NCBI GenBank assembly: GCA_038522735.1
Contig: JBCBJX010000036.1
Coordinates: 1 to 27,244 of the forward strand
Source of the DNA: JBCBJX01 sp038522735
Lineage (GTDB): Bacteria > Pseudomonadota > Alphaproteobacteria > Caulobacterales > Parvularculaceae
Direction of reading: 5' to 3'
Length of the DNA: 27,244 bases
The position numbers were made by a program, and so were the translations under genes. Below, in pieces: positions 1 to 7,205 of this stretch. Position 1 is the stretch's first letter. Each line of letters starts with the position of its first letter. The notes beneath the pieces were generated by a model. It searched no databases, was not told where the DNA came from, and was given only the letters and a program-made list of their open reading frames with translations.

Positions 1-36
1 CGGCGACACCCTTTAAGTCGCCGTCGCCACAGGAAG

Positions 37-66
37 CGCGGAGCGGATCCATCCGTCCGCTCCGCG
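37..66 (+). terminator. Perfect GC hairpin upstream of ahpD
   Basis: CGCGGAGCGGA (37-47) and TCCGCTCCGCG (56-66) form a perfect 11-bp stem with an 8-nt loop. No U-tract follows on either strand, so it is not a canonical intrinsic terminator. A TAA at 14-16 could end a gene entering from the left, which would make this a 3'-end structure of that gene, possibly ahpC; too little coding sequence is visible to tell. It could also be a dyad in the leader of ahpD. Confidence 0.45.
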
Positions 67-194
67 TAACCTCGGCCACAACGCCCCCGCGCCAGGCCGA
101 GGCGCTTATAACGGAACGAGCAACCGGCGCTCGCGCAGTTTCTCTTTTGCGCGCCATATGCCGTGCGGCTTCCAGCCACTTTAGGAGACGCCCC

Positions 195-728
195 ATGTCG
201 ATCAACGCCCTGCGCGAGCAGATACCCGACTACGCCAAGGACATTCGCCTCAACCTCGGCTCCGTTCTGTCCGAAACGACGCTTACCGATCAGCAGAAGT
301 ACGGAACGCTCCTCGCAAGCGCGCTCGCCTCACGGAATGGGAAGGTGATCCAGGCGGCCCGCGCCGACGTGGACGGCAAGCTCTCCCCGGAGGCGGAGAC
401 GGCCGCCAAGTCCGCAGCGGCCGTAATGGGGATGAACAACATCTACTACCGCTTTACGCACCTTGTGTCTGAAAAGACGTATGCGACGCTTCCGGTGAAA
501 CTGCGGATGAACGTCATCGGAAATCCGGGCGTCGATAAAGTGGATTTCGAACTCTGGTCCCTCGCCGTCTCGGCGATCAACGGCTGCGGCATGTGCATCG
601 ACGCTCACGACGCGGTCGTCCGTAAGGGCGGTCTCTCCACGGAGCAGGTGCAGGCGGCGGTGCGCATCGCCTCGGTCGTCCACGCTGCCGCCGCAGTTCT
701 GGACGGAGAAGCCGCGCTGGCGGGGTGA
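195..728 (+). CDS. ahpD: Alkyl hydroperoxide reductase AhpD
   Basis: This 177-residue protein belongs to the AhpD/carboxymuconolactone decarboxylase-like family. AhpD is a small cytoplasmic disulfide reductase that regenerates the peroxiredoxin AhpC during hydroperoxide detoxification. The catalytic set known from the Mycobacterium protein is present with a +1 offset: Glu119, Cys131, Cys134 and His138, with the cysteines in the CGMCIDAH motif. The length is normal for the family. I chose ATG 195 because an AGGAG Shine-Dalgarno lies 7 nt upstream (183-187) and the family N-terminus (SINALREQIPDYAKDIRLNL) begins there; an in-frame ATG at 147 adds an unlikely Arg-rich extension. ahpC is usually just upstream and would lie outside the window. 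The gene converges on the glycosyltransferase at 736 with only 7 bp between the stops. Confidence 0.95.
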   Translation: MSINALREQIPDYAKDIRLNLGSVLSETTLTDQQKYGTLLASALASRNGKVIQAARADVDGKLSPEAETAAKSAAAVMGMNNIYYRFTHLVSEKTYATLPVKLRMNVIGNPGVDKVDFELWSLAVSAINGCGMCIDAHDAVVRKGGLSTEQVQAAVRIASVVHAAAAVLDGEAALAG

Positions 729-735
729 GGAGCGT

Positions 736-1896
736 TTACGTTCGGCTCTTCAAGTCTTCGCAAAGCCGCATCACCGTGCGGGCGTTTCCCGCCCATGTCC
801 GGTCCGTATCGATGATCCAGCGCCGCGCCGCCGCGCCGAGACGCTGACGAAGCGTCTCTTCCGCACACAGCTTGTCCAGCAGCGGCGCCATCGCTTGCGG
901 CTTCTCCGGCGGGAAGAGAAGCGCCGTTTCACCGTCCGTCAGAACTTCCTTGATGTTGGGGCTCGCGGGCGCGATCACGGCCTTGCCGAGCGCCATGTAC
1001 TCGAAAAGCTTGAGCGGAGAGGCGTAGGCGACCACATGCGGCTGCAAGGCGACGTCGAACGCCGCCACGTAGCCCGGCACCTCCTCGCGCTGCACGACGC
1101 CCGTGAAGACCACGCGCTCTGCGACGCCGAGTTCCGCCGCGAGCGCCTCGAGATCCGAGCGCGCCGGGCCGTCGCCGACCATCAGAAGGCGGACGTCGGC
1201 GCCGCCTGACCCCGCCATCCAGCGGATCACCCGATCGACGCCGTGCCAGGGCCGCACGAAGCCCGTGAACCCGAGCACCGTGGCGTCGCCGAGGCCGTAT
1301 TTCTCGCGGATCGGCGCAGGATCGACCTCGGCCAAGAACTCAGGCCCCGCTCCGTTGGGCACGACGACGATTTTCTCGTCCGGCACGCCTGCGGCGCGGA
1401 CCATGTCGGCGAGAACGTCCGTCACCGGCAACACAAAATCAGCGGCGCGCCAGGCGGCCCGTTCCGACCACCGGGCGAGGGCTTTCAGGGCGATGCCGTC
1501 GTTCCGATCGCGCTCCTCGAAAAGCGGCGCATTCACTTCCAAGATCATCGGAACGCCGGAGAGCTTTTTCAGCCAGACGCCGGCGAGGAAGAGAAGGTTG
1601 TAGCGCTCATAAAGAACGTCCGGATGCTGAGCGGCGAAGGCGCGGCGGAGCTTGAGAAAAGACGGAAGCGAGTACGCGAGCTCCGCCAGCTCATAGAGCG
1701 GCTTCGGCAGCCGGCCCTTCAGGGACAGACCACCGCCTTCGCCTGCATCCAAATTCTTACGCGCCGCGCCGCCAGCCTCGTCCGGCGAAACCATCTCGAT
1801 CTCCACGCCGAGACCCTTCAACGCTTCCGTCAGCTCACGGATGTGGACGTATTGCCCGTCAGCGGACTTGGTGCGGTGCTGGTAAAGGATTTTCAT
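736..1896 (-). CDS. Glycosyltransferase, family 4 (GT-B fold)
   Basis: A 386-residue GT4-type glycosyltransferase, a cytoplasmic or membrane-peripheral enzyme that transfers sugar from a nucleotide-activated donor. An N-terminal acceptor-side Rossmann domain (residues 1-165, with the Gly-rich start SADGQYVHIRELTEAL) is followed by the donor domain. The latter includes VVVPNGAGPEF (about 177-187), LGFTGFVRPWHGVDRVI (208-224), MVGDGPARSDLE (239-250) and SPLKLFEYMALGKAVIAP (293-310). The last segment is the GT4 nucleotide-sugar site, with Glu299 as the conserved second acid. The acceptor cannot be predicted. It is a single gene between ahpD (convergent) and a palindromic repeat, separate from the glycan cluster at 14-17.7 kb. 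Start is ATG 1896. Confidence 0.88.
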   Translation of the reverse strand: MKILYQHRTKSADGQYVHIRELTEALKGLGVEIEMVSPDEAGGAARKNLDAGEGGGLSLKGRLPKPLYELAELAYSLPSFLKLRRAFAAQHPDVLYERYNLLFLAGVWLKKLSGVPMILEVNAPLFEERDRNDGIALKALARWSERAAWRAADFVLPVTDVLADMVRAAGVPDEKIVVVPNGAGPEFLAEVDPAPIREKYGLGDATVLGFTGFVRPWHGVDRVIRWMAGSGGADVRLLMVGDGPARSDLEALAAELGVAERVVFTGVVQREEVPGYVAAFDVALQPHVVAYASPLKLFEYMALGKAVIAPASPNIKEVLTDGETALLFPPEKPQAMAPLLDKLCAEETLRQRLGAAARRWIIDTDRTWAGNARTVMRLCEDLKSRT

Positions 1897-1918
1897 GAGC
1901 GGCCTTCGCGGCGGAGGC

Positions 1919-2017
1919 CATCCTTTGCGACGCCGCTCCGCGGCTCCTCAGGATGAAGCTGGTGTTGTCTTGGTCCTGAGGAGCCCGCGCGTCGCCGCAC
2001 GGGCGTCACGAAGGACG
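1919..2017. repeat. Nested palindromic intergenic repeat (CCTGAGGAG type)
   Basis: A roughly 100-bp dyad fills the gap between the glycosyltransferase start and the mdh stop. The inner arms GCTCCTCAGGA (1943-1953) and TCCTGAGGAGC (1974-1984) are perfect 11-bp inverted repeats. The outer arms CATCCTTTGCGACGCC (1919-1934) and GGCGTCACGAAGGACG (2002-2017) pair at 13 of 16 positions. Each half holds its own small GC hairpin (GCCGC-TCC-GCGGC in the left; GCCCG...CGGGC in the right). From memory, elements with CCTGAGGAG and GAAGGATG cores are scattered between genes in many alphaproteobacterial genomes. I found only this copy here. It may also act as the 3'-end structure of mdh. Confidence 0.7.
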
Positions 2018-2030
2018 CGGCTGGAGAGCC

Positions 2031-2993
2031 TCAGCCGAGCGCCGGCTCAAGCCCTTTGCAGGCCGCAACCAGCTCTTTCACCGCGCCCACCGAGTGGTCG
2101 AACATTCCCTGCTCTTCGGAAGAAAGCTCGATTTCGACGACCTTCTCGACGCCTTCCGCACCGATGATCACCGGCACGCCGACATACATGCCGTCGACGC
2201 CGAACTGACCCGTGAGGTGCGCCGCACACGGAAGGAGGCGTTTCTTGTCGCGCAGATAGGAGACGGCCATCTCGACGGCGCTTTCGGCAGGGGCGTAGAA
2301 CGCCGAGCCCGTGCCGAGGAGCTGGACGATCTCGCCGCCGCCCTTGCGGGTGCGATCGACGATCGCCGCCATCTTCTCGTCCGTGGACCAGCCCATCTTC
2401 ACCATGTCGGGGACGGGGATGCCGGCGACGGTCGAATACCTGAGGAGCGGGACCATGGTGTCGCCGTGGCCGCCCATGACGAAGGCCGTGACGTCTTCTG
2501 CAGAGACCTTGAATTCGTCCGCAAGGAAATGACGGAAGCGGGCGGAATCAAGGACGCCCGCCATGCCGACGACCTTGTTGTGGGGAAGTCCTGAAAACTC
2601 CCTCAGCGCCCAGACCATGGCGTCGAGGGGGTTGGTGATGCAGATGACGAAGGCGTTCGGCGCGTGGATTTTGATCCCCTCGCCGACGGCTTTCATCACG
2701 CCGAGATTGGTCTTCAGGAGATCGTCTCGGCTCATGCCCGGCTTACGGGGGATGCCGGCGGTGACGATGCAAACGTCCGCGCCTGCGATGTCGGCGTAAT
2801 CGTCCGTACCTTTCAGCTCCGAGTCCTTGTCGAACACCGGCGCGGCCTCGGCGATGTCGAGGGCCTTGCCCTTCGCAACGCCCGCGGCGATGTCGAAGAG
2901 GACGACGTCTCCAAGCTCCTCGCGCGCGCAGACGTGGGCGAGCGTGCCGCCGATCATGCCGGCGCCGATGAGGGCGATCTTGTTGCGGGCCAT
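2031..2993 (-). CDS. mdh: Malate dehydrogenase (NAD-dependent, LDH-type)
   Basis: A 320-residue enzyme that oxidises malate to oxaloacetate with NAD in the TCA cycle. It is of the lactate dehydrogenase-like MDH type usual in alphaproteobacteria. The Rossmann motif GAGMIGG is at 10-16 and Asp34 closes the second beta-strand, consistent with NAD rather than NADP. Substrate-side residues are Arg83 and Arg89 in RKPGMSRDDLL, Asn121 in TNPLDAM, Arg152, and the catalytic pair Asp149 and His176 (GGHGD). Start ATG 2993 is preceded by AAGGA at usual spacing. The zapE-mdh neighbourhood is common in alphaproteobacteria, but here a symporter lies between them and no sucCD follows. A symporter terminator at 3055-3082 suggests mdh has its own promoter in 2994-3054. 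Confidence 0.97.
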   Translation of the reverse strand: MARNKIALIGAGMIGGTLAHVCAREELGDVVLFDIAAGVAKGKALDIAEAAPVFDKDSELKGTDDYADIAGADVCIVTAGIPRKPGMSRDDLLKTNLGVMKAVGEGIKIHAPNAFVICITNPLDAMVWALREFSGLPHNKVVGMAGVLDSARFRHFLADEFKVSAEDVTAFVMGGHGDTMVPLLRYSTVAGIPVPDMVKMGWSTDEKMAAIVDRTRKGGGEIVQLLGTGSAFYAPAESAVEMAVSYLRDKKRLLPCAAHLTGQFGVDGMYVGVPVIIGAEGVEKVVEIELSSEEQGMFDHSVGAVKELVAACKGLEPALG

Positions 2994-3050
2994 GGGAGGG
3001 TCCTTTCCGGGTGAGGCGACGGCGGGCGAAACCGGGCGCGCCGCGATGTT

Positions 3051-3082
3051 AAAACGCCCGGCGGGTGTAAACCCGCCGGGCG
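3051..3082 (-). terminator. Intrinsic terminator of the symporter gene
   Basis: CGCCCGGCGGGT (3055-3066) and ACCCGCCGGGCG (3071-3082) form a perfect 12-bp stem with a 4-nt loop. Read on the minus strand the hairpin is followed by TTTTAAC. It lies 27 bp after the stop of the symporter gene and separates it from mdh. Confidence 0.9.
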
Positions 3083-3108
3083 CGCGCGTCCAATGAGAGG
3101 GGAATCGC

Positions 3109-4620
3109 CTATCTGACGGCTTTGGCCTTCTCGCGCTCGAAGTACTCGTTGGTCATCCGCACGATCAGCGGCGAGAGGGCGATGAGGGCGACGAGGTTCG
3201 GCGCCGCCATCAGGCCCGTCAGCGTGTCCGCCACCAGCCAGAAGAGGTTTACAAGGCCGGTGATCGACGGGTTGTTCTCGAGGAGAAGGATCGATGCGCC
3301 GATGAAGACGACTGCGATCCACGAGAAGCGGAACGGGACGACGGCCTTCTCGCCGAAGAGATACTCCGCGCACCGCTCGCCGTAATAGCTCCAGCCCAGA
3401 ATGGTGGTGAAGGCGAAGAGGAGGAGGCCGATCGTCACGATCCAGCGGCCGACGCCCGGCAGCGCGCTGTCGAAGGCTGCGGCCGTCAGCGGCGCGCCCG
3501 TCAGGCAGCCCGCGTCCGTCGGCAGCGTCAGGAGGTCCGGCCGCACGAAGGGCGCGCAGGCTTCCGGGACGACGTTCGTCGACAAAATGACCAGCGCGGT
3601 GATCGAGCAGACGACGATCGTGTCGATGAACGTCCCGAGCATCGCGACGAGGCCCTGGTTGACTGGATCGTTGTTCTTCGCCGCAGCGTGAGCGATCGGC
3701 GCGGAGCCCTGCCCCGCCTCGTTCGAGAAGATGCCCCGCGCGACGCCTTTCTGCATGGCGAGGAGCAGAAGACCGCCGATGAAGCCGCCCTTCGCGGCGT
3801 CGATCCCGAAGGCGTTGGTGAAGATCGACCCGAGGGCCGCGGGCACGCTCCCGATATTGAGGAAAATGACGAGGAGCCCCGCGGCGAGGTAGGCGAACGC
3901 CATGGCCGGCACGAGGCGCGAGGCGACGTTCGCGATCCGCTTGATGCCGCCGAGGATCACCGCCGCCGCGCCTGCGGCGAGCACGACCCCGACGATCAAA
4001 GGTACGATTGAGTTCAGACCGTCCGCGCCCGGCGCCACGTCGGCGACGGCGGCGCGCACGGCGTCGGAGACGGAGTTCGCCTGGATGTACGCGCCCGTGC
4101 CCCAGGAAGCGAGAACGCCGAAGACCGCGAACGTCGCGCCGAGCCACACCCATTTCGGGCCCATGCCGTTCTTGATGTAGTACATCGGTCCGCCGACATG
4201 GCGGCCCTCGCCGTCGGTCTCCCGGAAGCGGAGCGCCAGGACGCCCTCGGCGTATTTCGACGCCATGCCGAGGAGCGCGGTCATCCACATCCAGAAAATG
4301 GCCCCCGGCCCGCCGATGGCGATGGCGACGGCGACGCCCGCGATGTTCCCCGTACCGATCGTGGAGGAGAGCGCCGTCATGAGGGCGCCGAAGGGCGAGA
4401 CGTCGCCCTCCTCGCCCGCGTTCTCCCGCTTTTTGAAGAGCTGGGCGAAGCCGTAAGGCATTTTCAGGATCGGCATGAAGCCGAGACGGATCGTCAGGAA
4501 GAGGCCTGTGCCGAGAAGAAGGATCAGGACCGGCGGGTACTGGATCGTGTTCGAGCCCCAGACGAGCGCGTTCGTCGTTTCGACCAACCCGACAAACCAA
4601 TTCGATTGCGCGTCCTGCAT
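3109..4620 (-). CDS. Sodium:alanine symporter family (AGCS) transporter
   Basis: A 503-residue inner-membrane transporter of the alanine/glycine:cation symporter family (AlsT/DagA/AgcS type), which takes up small neutral amino acids with Na+ or H+. Many hydrophobic helices are visible from residue about 28 onward. Family segments include TIRLGFMPILKMPYGF near 43-58, GALMTALSSTIGTGNIAGVA near 79-98, the GGPMYYIKNGMG loop near 142-153 and SNEAGQGSAPIAHAAA near 290-305. The length is typical. Start ATG 4620 begins MQDAQSNWFVGLVE, an amphipathic N-terminus usual for the family. The gene has a terminator on each side (that of zapE upstream, its own downstream), so it is probably a one-gene transcription unit placed between zapE and mdh. 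Substrate is inferred from family only. Confidence 0.93.
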   Translation of the reverse strand: MQDAQSNWFVGLVETTNALVWGSNTIQYPPVLILLLGTGLFLTIRLGFMPILKMPYGFAQLFKKRENAGEEGDVSPFGALMTALSSTIGTGNIAGVAVAIAIGGPGAIFWMWMTALLGMASKYAEGVLALRFRETDGEGRHVGGPMYYIKNGMGPKWVWLGATFAVFGVLASWGTGAYIQANSVSDAVRAAVADVAPGADGLNSIVPLIVGVVLAAGAAAVILGGIKRIANVASRLVPAMAFAYLAAGLLVIFLNIGSVPAALGSIFTNAFGIDAAKGGFIGGLLLLAMQKGVARGIFSNEAGQGSAPIAHAAAKNNDPVNQGLVAMLGTFIDTIVVCSITALVILSTNVVPEACAPFVRPDLLTLPTDAGCLTGAPLTAAAFDSALPGVGRWIVTIGLLLFAFTTILGWSYYGERCAEYLFGEKAVVPFRFSWIAVVFIGASILLLENNPSITGLVNLFWLVADTLTGLMAAPNLVALIALSPLIVRMTNEYFEREKAKAVR

Positions 4621-4647
4621 GCGGCCCCTGTCCCCTCAAGCGAACAT

Positions 4648-4673
4648 AAAAAAGGCGGGACGACGGTCCCGCC
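4648..4673 (-). terminator. Intrinsic terminator of zapE
   Basis: GGCGGGAC (4654-4661) and GTCCCGCC (4666-4673) form an 8-bp stem with a 4-nt loop. On the minus strand it is followed by TTTTTT (4653-4648). It lies 54 bp past the zapE stop and 28 bp before the symporter start codon. Confidence 0.92.
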
Positions 4674-4727
4674 TTCGCGGTCGCGAGACTGCCGCGGCCG
4701 TCATCGAACTGCAATAGAGGACCTGAC

Positions 4728-5852
4728 CTAGCCCCGCTCGGCGGCGAGGTAGGCGTCGGAGCGCATTTCCATCAGCCGAGAGGCGGTGCGTTCGAATTCG
4801 AATGCGAAATCGCCCTCTGGGTACAACGCTCCCGGCTCGGCGGCGGCGGAGAGGATGAGCTTTGTCTTCTGCTCGTAAAGCGCGTCGATGAAGGTCCGGA
4901 AGCGGGCCGCCTTGTCGCGGTTCGCCGGCTTCAGGAGCGGAACGTCCTCGACGAGGATGGTGTGGAAGGCCCGCGCGAGGGCGAGATAGTCCGCCGCGCC
5001 GAGCGGTTTTGCGAAGAGTTCGCCGAACTCGAACCGCGCCGCGCCGCGCGCCGTTCGTTCGGCGGTGAGCTTTCGTCCCTGCACGGCGAGCGTTTCAGAG
5101 GCTTCCTCGGCGCCGGCCTTAAGGCTGGCCCAGATCCGGTCGATCGCCGCATCGGCTTTCGGACCGAGTGGCGAGAGGTAGACCGCCTCGGACGTCAAAC
5201 GATCGAGGCGGAAATCCCGCGACGCTTCAAGATGGTGGAGTTCGAAACGCTCTTTGATGAGATCGATCGTCGGCGTGAAGAGCTGGCGGTTGACGCCGTC
5301 CTGATAAAGATCGTCCGGGTGGCGGTTCGAGGTCGCGACGAAGACGACGCCGCGCTCGAGGAGCGCCGCCGTCAGCCTGCCGAGGATCATGGCGTCGGCG
5401 ATGTCCGTCACCTGAAACTCGTCGAAGCAGAGGAGCATGGAGCGCTCGGCGACCGCCTCGGCGACCGGGGGGATCGGATCGTCGCCGACGCCGCGCACAT
5501 GGTTCGCCCGCGCCTTGCGCTCATCCCCCGAGAGCTTGCGCCACTCGTCAAGCGCGGCGTGGGTCTCCAGCATGAAGTCGTGAAAGTGGACCCGGCGTTT
5601 CGGCAGGCTCTCGACCGTCTCGTAGAAGAGGTCCATGAGGAGGCTCTTCCCGCGCCCGACGCCGCCGTAGATGTAGAGGCTCTTCGGCGGCTCCTGACGG
5701 CGGCCGATCCGGAAGAACCGCCGCTTCGGCTCGTAGCTTTTCAGCTTCACCCAGAGCATCTGCAGATGCTCCGCGGCCGCGGCCTGCGCGACGTCGGCGT
5801 CGAGAGCGCCTTCGGCGACGAGGGCGCGGTAGGCTGGCAGAGGGCCGGTCAT
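4728..5852 (-). CDS. zapE: Cell division protein ZapE (AFG1-like ATPase)
   Basis: A 374-residue P-loop ATPase of the AFG1/ZapE family. ZapE associates with the Z-ring and modulates FtsZ assembly in E. coli; the mitochondrial homologue AFG1/LACE1 acts in protein quality control. The Walker A motif GGVGRGKS is at 63-70, Walker B LLCFDEF at 140-146 (Asp144, Glu145) and a sensor-like segment VATSNRHPDDLY follows near 180. The family C-terminal region SRLMEMRSDAYL is intact, and the length is as expected. The region 5853-5896 upstream holds a striking palindrome that may be its control site. The gene has its own terminator downstream. Confidence 0.95.
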   Translation of the reverse strand: MTGPLPAYRALVAEGALDADVAQAAAAEHLQMLWVKLKSYEPKRRFFRIGRRQEPPKSLYIYGGVGRGKSLLMDLFYETVESLPKRRVHFHDFMLETHAALDEWRKLSGDERKARANHVRGVGDDPIPPVAEAVAERSMLLCFDEFQVTDIADAMILGRLTAALLERGVVFVATSNRHPDDLYQDGVNRQLFTPTIDLIKERFELHHLEASRDFRLDRLTSEAVYLSPLGPKADAAIDRIWASLKAGAEEASETLAVQGRKLTAERTARGAARFEFGELFAKPLGAADYLALARAFHTILVEDVPLLKPANRDKAARFRTFIDALYEQKTKLILSAAAEPGALYPEGDFAFEFERTASRLMEMRSDAYLAAERG

Positions 5853-5867
5853 CGCCGCGGCCTACAG

Positions 5868-5898
5868 GATCGCGCGCTTTGTACAAAGCCGTGCGATC
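5868..5898. promoter_or_regulatory. Interrupted palindrome with TTTGTACAAA core
   Basis: The 14-bp perfect palindrome GCTTTGTACAAAGC (5876-5889) is flanked by GATCGC (5868-5873) and GCGATC (5893-5898), giving a nested dyad of 31 bp. It lies 16 bp upstream of the zapE start codon and its right edge overlaps the aquaporin stop codon (5897-5899). No U-tract follows on either strand, so an intrinsic terminator is unlikely. It may be an operator for zapE or a 3'-end structure of the aquaporin mRNA. The binding protein is unknown. Confidence 0.5.
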
Positions 5899-6616
5899 AG
5901 CCCGCGAGGCAGAGCTCCGGGTGGTTGCAGCACTGGTGCTCGACGGGGTTTTCGAAGGATGCGCCGAGCACGAAGCGGCTGAACGCGACGCCCGCGACCG
6001 CGCCGGCGGTCTGGGCGAGGATAAAAACCGGCGCGTCGGCTGGCCGGATGCCGGCGAAAGTGTCGGTCAGCGTGCGGGCGATCGTCACCGCCGGGTTGGC
6101 GAAAGATGTCGAAGAGGTGAACCAGTACCCGGCGGCGATGAACAGCCCGACCGCATAGGGCGTCGCGCGCGGATGCTGGCGAACGCAGAAAAGGATTGTC
6201 GAAACGAGCCCGAAGGTGGCGACGAACTCGCCGATCGCCTGGCCGAACCCGGAGCGGGCCTTCGCGCTCGCCTGCAGGACCTCAAGGTCGAACATGGCGT
6301 GGGCGAGCAACACTCCCGCAACGCCGCCGATAATCTGTACGCCAACGAAGGATGCGGCGACGCTTTTTGAGGTTCCGCCCTGCAGAAAAGCGGCTAGGGT
6401 CACGGCCGGATTGAAGTGGGCGCCGGAGATCGGGCCGAACATCAGGATCAGGACGATCAGACCCGCTGCTGTTGCAATGGTGTTTCCAAGGAGCGCTATC
6501 GCGTCGTTGCCGGCTGCGAGCGTTTCGCCCATGTGGCCGGAGCCGACGACTATGGCGAGAAGAAGCGCCGTGCCCACCCCTTCGGCGGTCAAACGGCGCG
6601 CGACGGCTGCGGCCAT
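5897..6616 (-). CDS. Aquaporin/aquaglyceroporin, AqpS-like
   Basis: A 239-residue MIP-family channel with six hydrophobic helices and both half-helix motifs: NPA at 69-71 (SGAHFNPAVT) and NPA at 174-176 (FANPAVTIARTLTD). The residue just after the second NPA is Val177, where water- and glycerol-selective aquaporins usually have the selectivity-filter Arg. The same change is known from the arsenite channel AqpS of Sinorhizobium, whose gene lies in an arsR operon. An ArsR-family gene lies 25 bp upstream here, which fits a role in metalloid movement; no arsC, arsH or arsB is in the window. The C-terminal tail is unusual, with Cys229, Cys230 and Cys236 and two His residues (HQCCNHPELC). Channel identity is firm; substrate is inferred. 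Confidence 0.9.
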   Translation of the reverse strand: MAAAVARRLTAEGVGTALLLAIVVGSGHMGETLAAGNDAIALLGNTIATAAGLIVLILMFGPISGAHFNPAVTLAAFLQGGTSKSVAASFVGVQIIGGVAGVLLAHAMFDLEVLQASAKARSGFGQAIGEFVATFGLVSTILFCVRQHPRATPYAVGLFIAAGYWFTSSTSFANPAVTIARTLTDTFAGIRPADAPVFILAQTAGAVAGVAFSRFVLGASFENPVEHQCCNHPELCLAG

Positions 6617-6641
6617 GGCTCCCCCCAGAAAGGTCTCCGTC

Positions 6642-7088
6642 TCAGTCGAGGCTCGCGCCGTTGCGGCTCGACGGCGCCCGGCGGTGCGACCCTATCAGGC
6701 CGTTGGCCGCCCTTGCGTCGTCGTTCGCATGAGCGCCGTTCGCCTGACCGCGAGGATCGGCATATTCGCTTTGAAGGAAGTCCGCCAGCAGGCCGATCGT
6801 TCGTTCGTTGAGCGAATAGATGACGCGCCGGCCGTCGCGGCGGGCGTCTATGAGGCGCGCCGCGGTCATCTCTTTCAGGTGGAAGGAAAGCGTCGGCGGC
6901 GGCACGTCGAGGGCTTCTGCGATCCGTCCGGCGGCGAGACCTTCGGGTCCTGCAGCGCGAAGGGCGCGATAGAGCGCCATGCGGGTCGGCTGGGCGAGCG
7001 CCTTGAAGGCGTCGATTGCTTCGGCGTCGATCACGATGACTGGTCCCGGTTCGGCGTTGCTGCGGATCGCTGGGGCGCCTTGAGCCAA
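6642..7088 (-). CDS. ArsR-family winged-helix repressor without cysteines
   Basis: A winged-helix regulator of the ArsR/SmtB family, with the recognition helix in VPPPTLSFHLKEMTAARL (about 62-79) and the wing in RRDGRRVIYSLNE (about 83-95). The protein contains no cysteine at all, so the usual arsenite-binding thiols, including those of the ELCVCDL-type motif, are missing; sensing must differ or be absent. A loosely ordered Ala/Arg/Asn-rich tail follows residue about 110. The start is uncertain. The open frame begins with TTG at 7088, but GTG at 7034 would give VIDAEAIDAFKALAQPTR, the usual family N-terminus, and a protein of 131 residues. Neither has a strong ribosome binding site. It is cotranscribed with the aquaporin gene downstream, which it presumably controls. 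Confidence 0.85.
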   Translation of the reverse strand: MAQGAPAIRSNAEPGPVIVIDAEAIDAFKALAQPTRMALYRALRAAGPEGLAAGRIAEALDVPPPTLSFHLKEMTAARLIDARRDGRRVIYSLNERTIGLLADFLQSEYADPRGQANGAHANDDARAANGLIGSHRRAPSSRNGASLD

Positions 7089-7164
7089 GCGAGGTCTTCG
7101 TCGTCGGATGCGACTTAGACCCGACGCCGGCGAGGGCGAGTCCGCCCGGCCGAAAAATCACGGG

Positions 7165-7177
7165 AATTGATCAAATT
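7165..7177. promoter_or_regulatory. AT-rich TTGATCAA dyad upstream of the ArsR gene
   Basis: AATTGATCAAATT (7165-7177), containing the perfect palindrome TTGATCAA (7167-7174), sits in an AT-rich patch (TTTTTTT follows at 7176-7182) within otherwise GC-rich DNA, 77 bp upstream of the TTG and 131 bp upstream of the GTG start candidate. It is a reasonable place for a promoter/operator of the regulator-aquaporin unit. Assignment to ArsR binding is inference. Confidence 0.35.
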
Positions 7178-7205
7178 TTTTTGTCGGGCGGCGCGCGACG
7201 CGCCG

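Noticed and set aside
1..16. C-terminal end of ahpC
   Set aside because: Only four codons before a TAA are visible; not enough to assign any gene.
2954..4714. 586-residue open frame on the minus strand
   Set aside because: Arg-rich, low-complexity translation overlapping the symporter, which has a clear transporter sequence in another frame on the same strand; a GC-rich shadow.
4962..6158. 398-residue plus-strand open frame
   Set aside because: It is antisense to zapE and the aquaporin and has no family features; codon-position GC makes long antisense frames common here.
7181..7205. Terminator of sdhB at GGCGCG-TCG-CGCGCC
   Set aside because: On the minus strand the hairpin is followed by A's, not U's; an intrinsic terminator is not supported.
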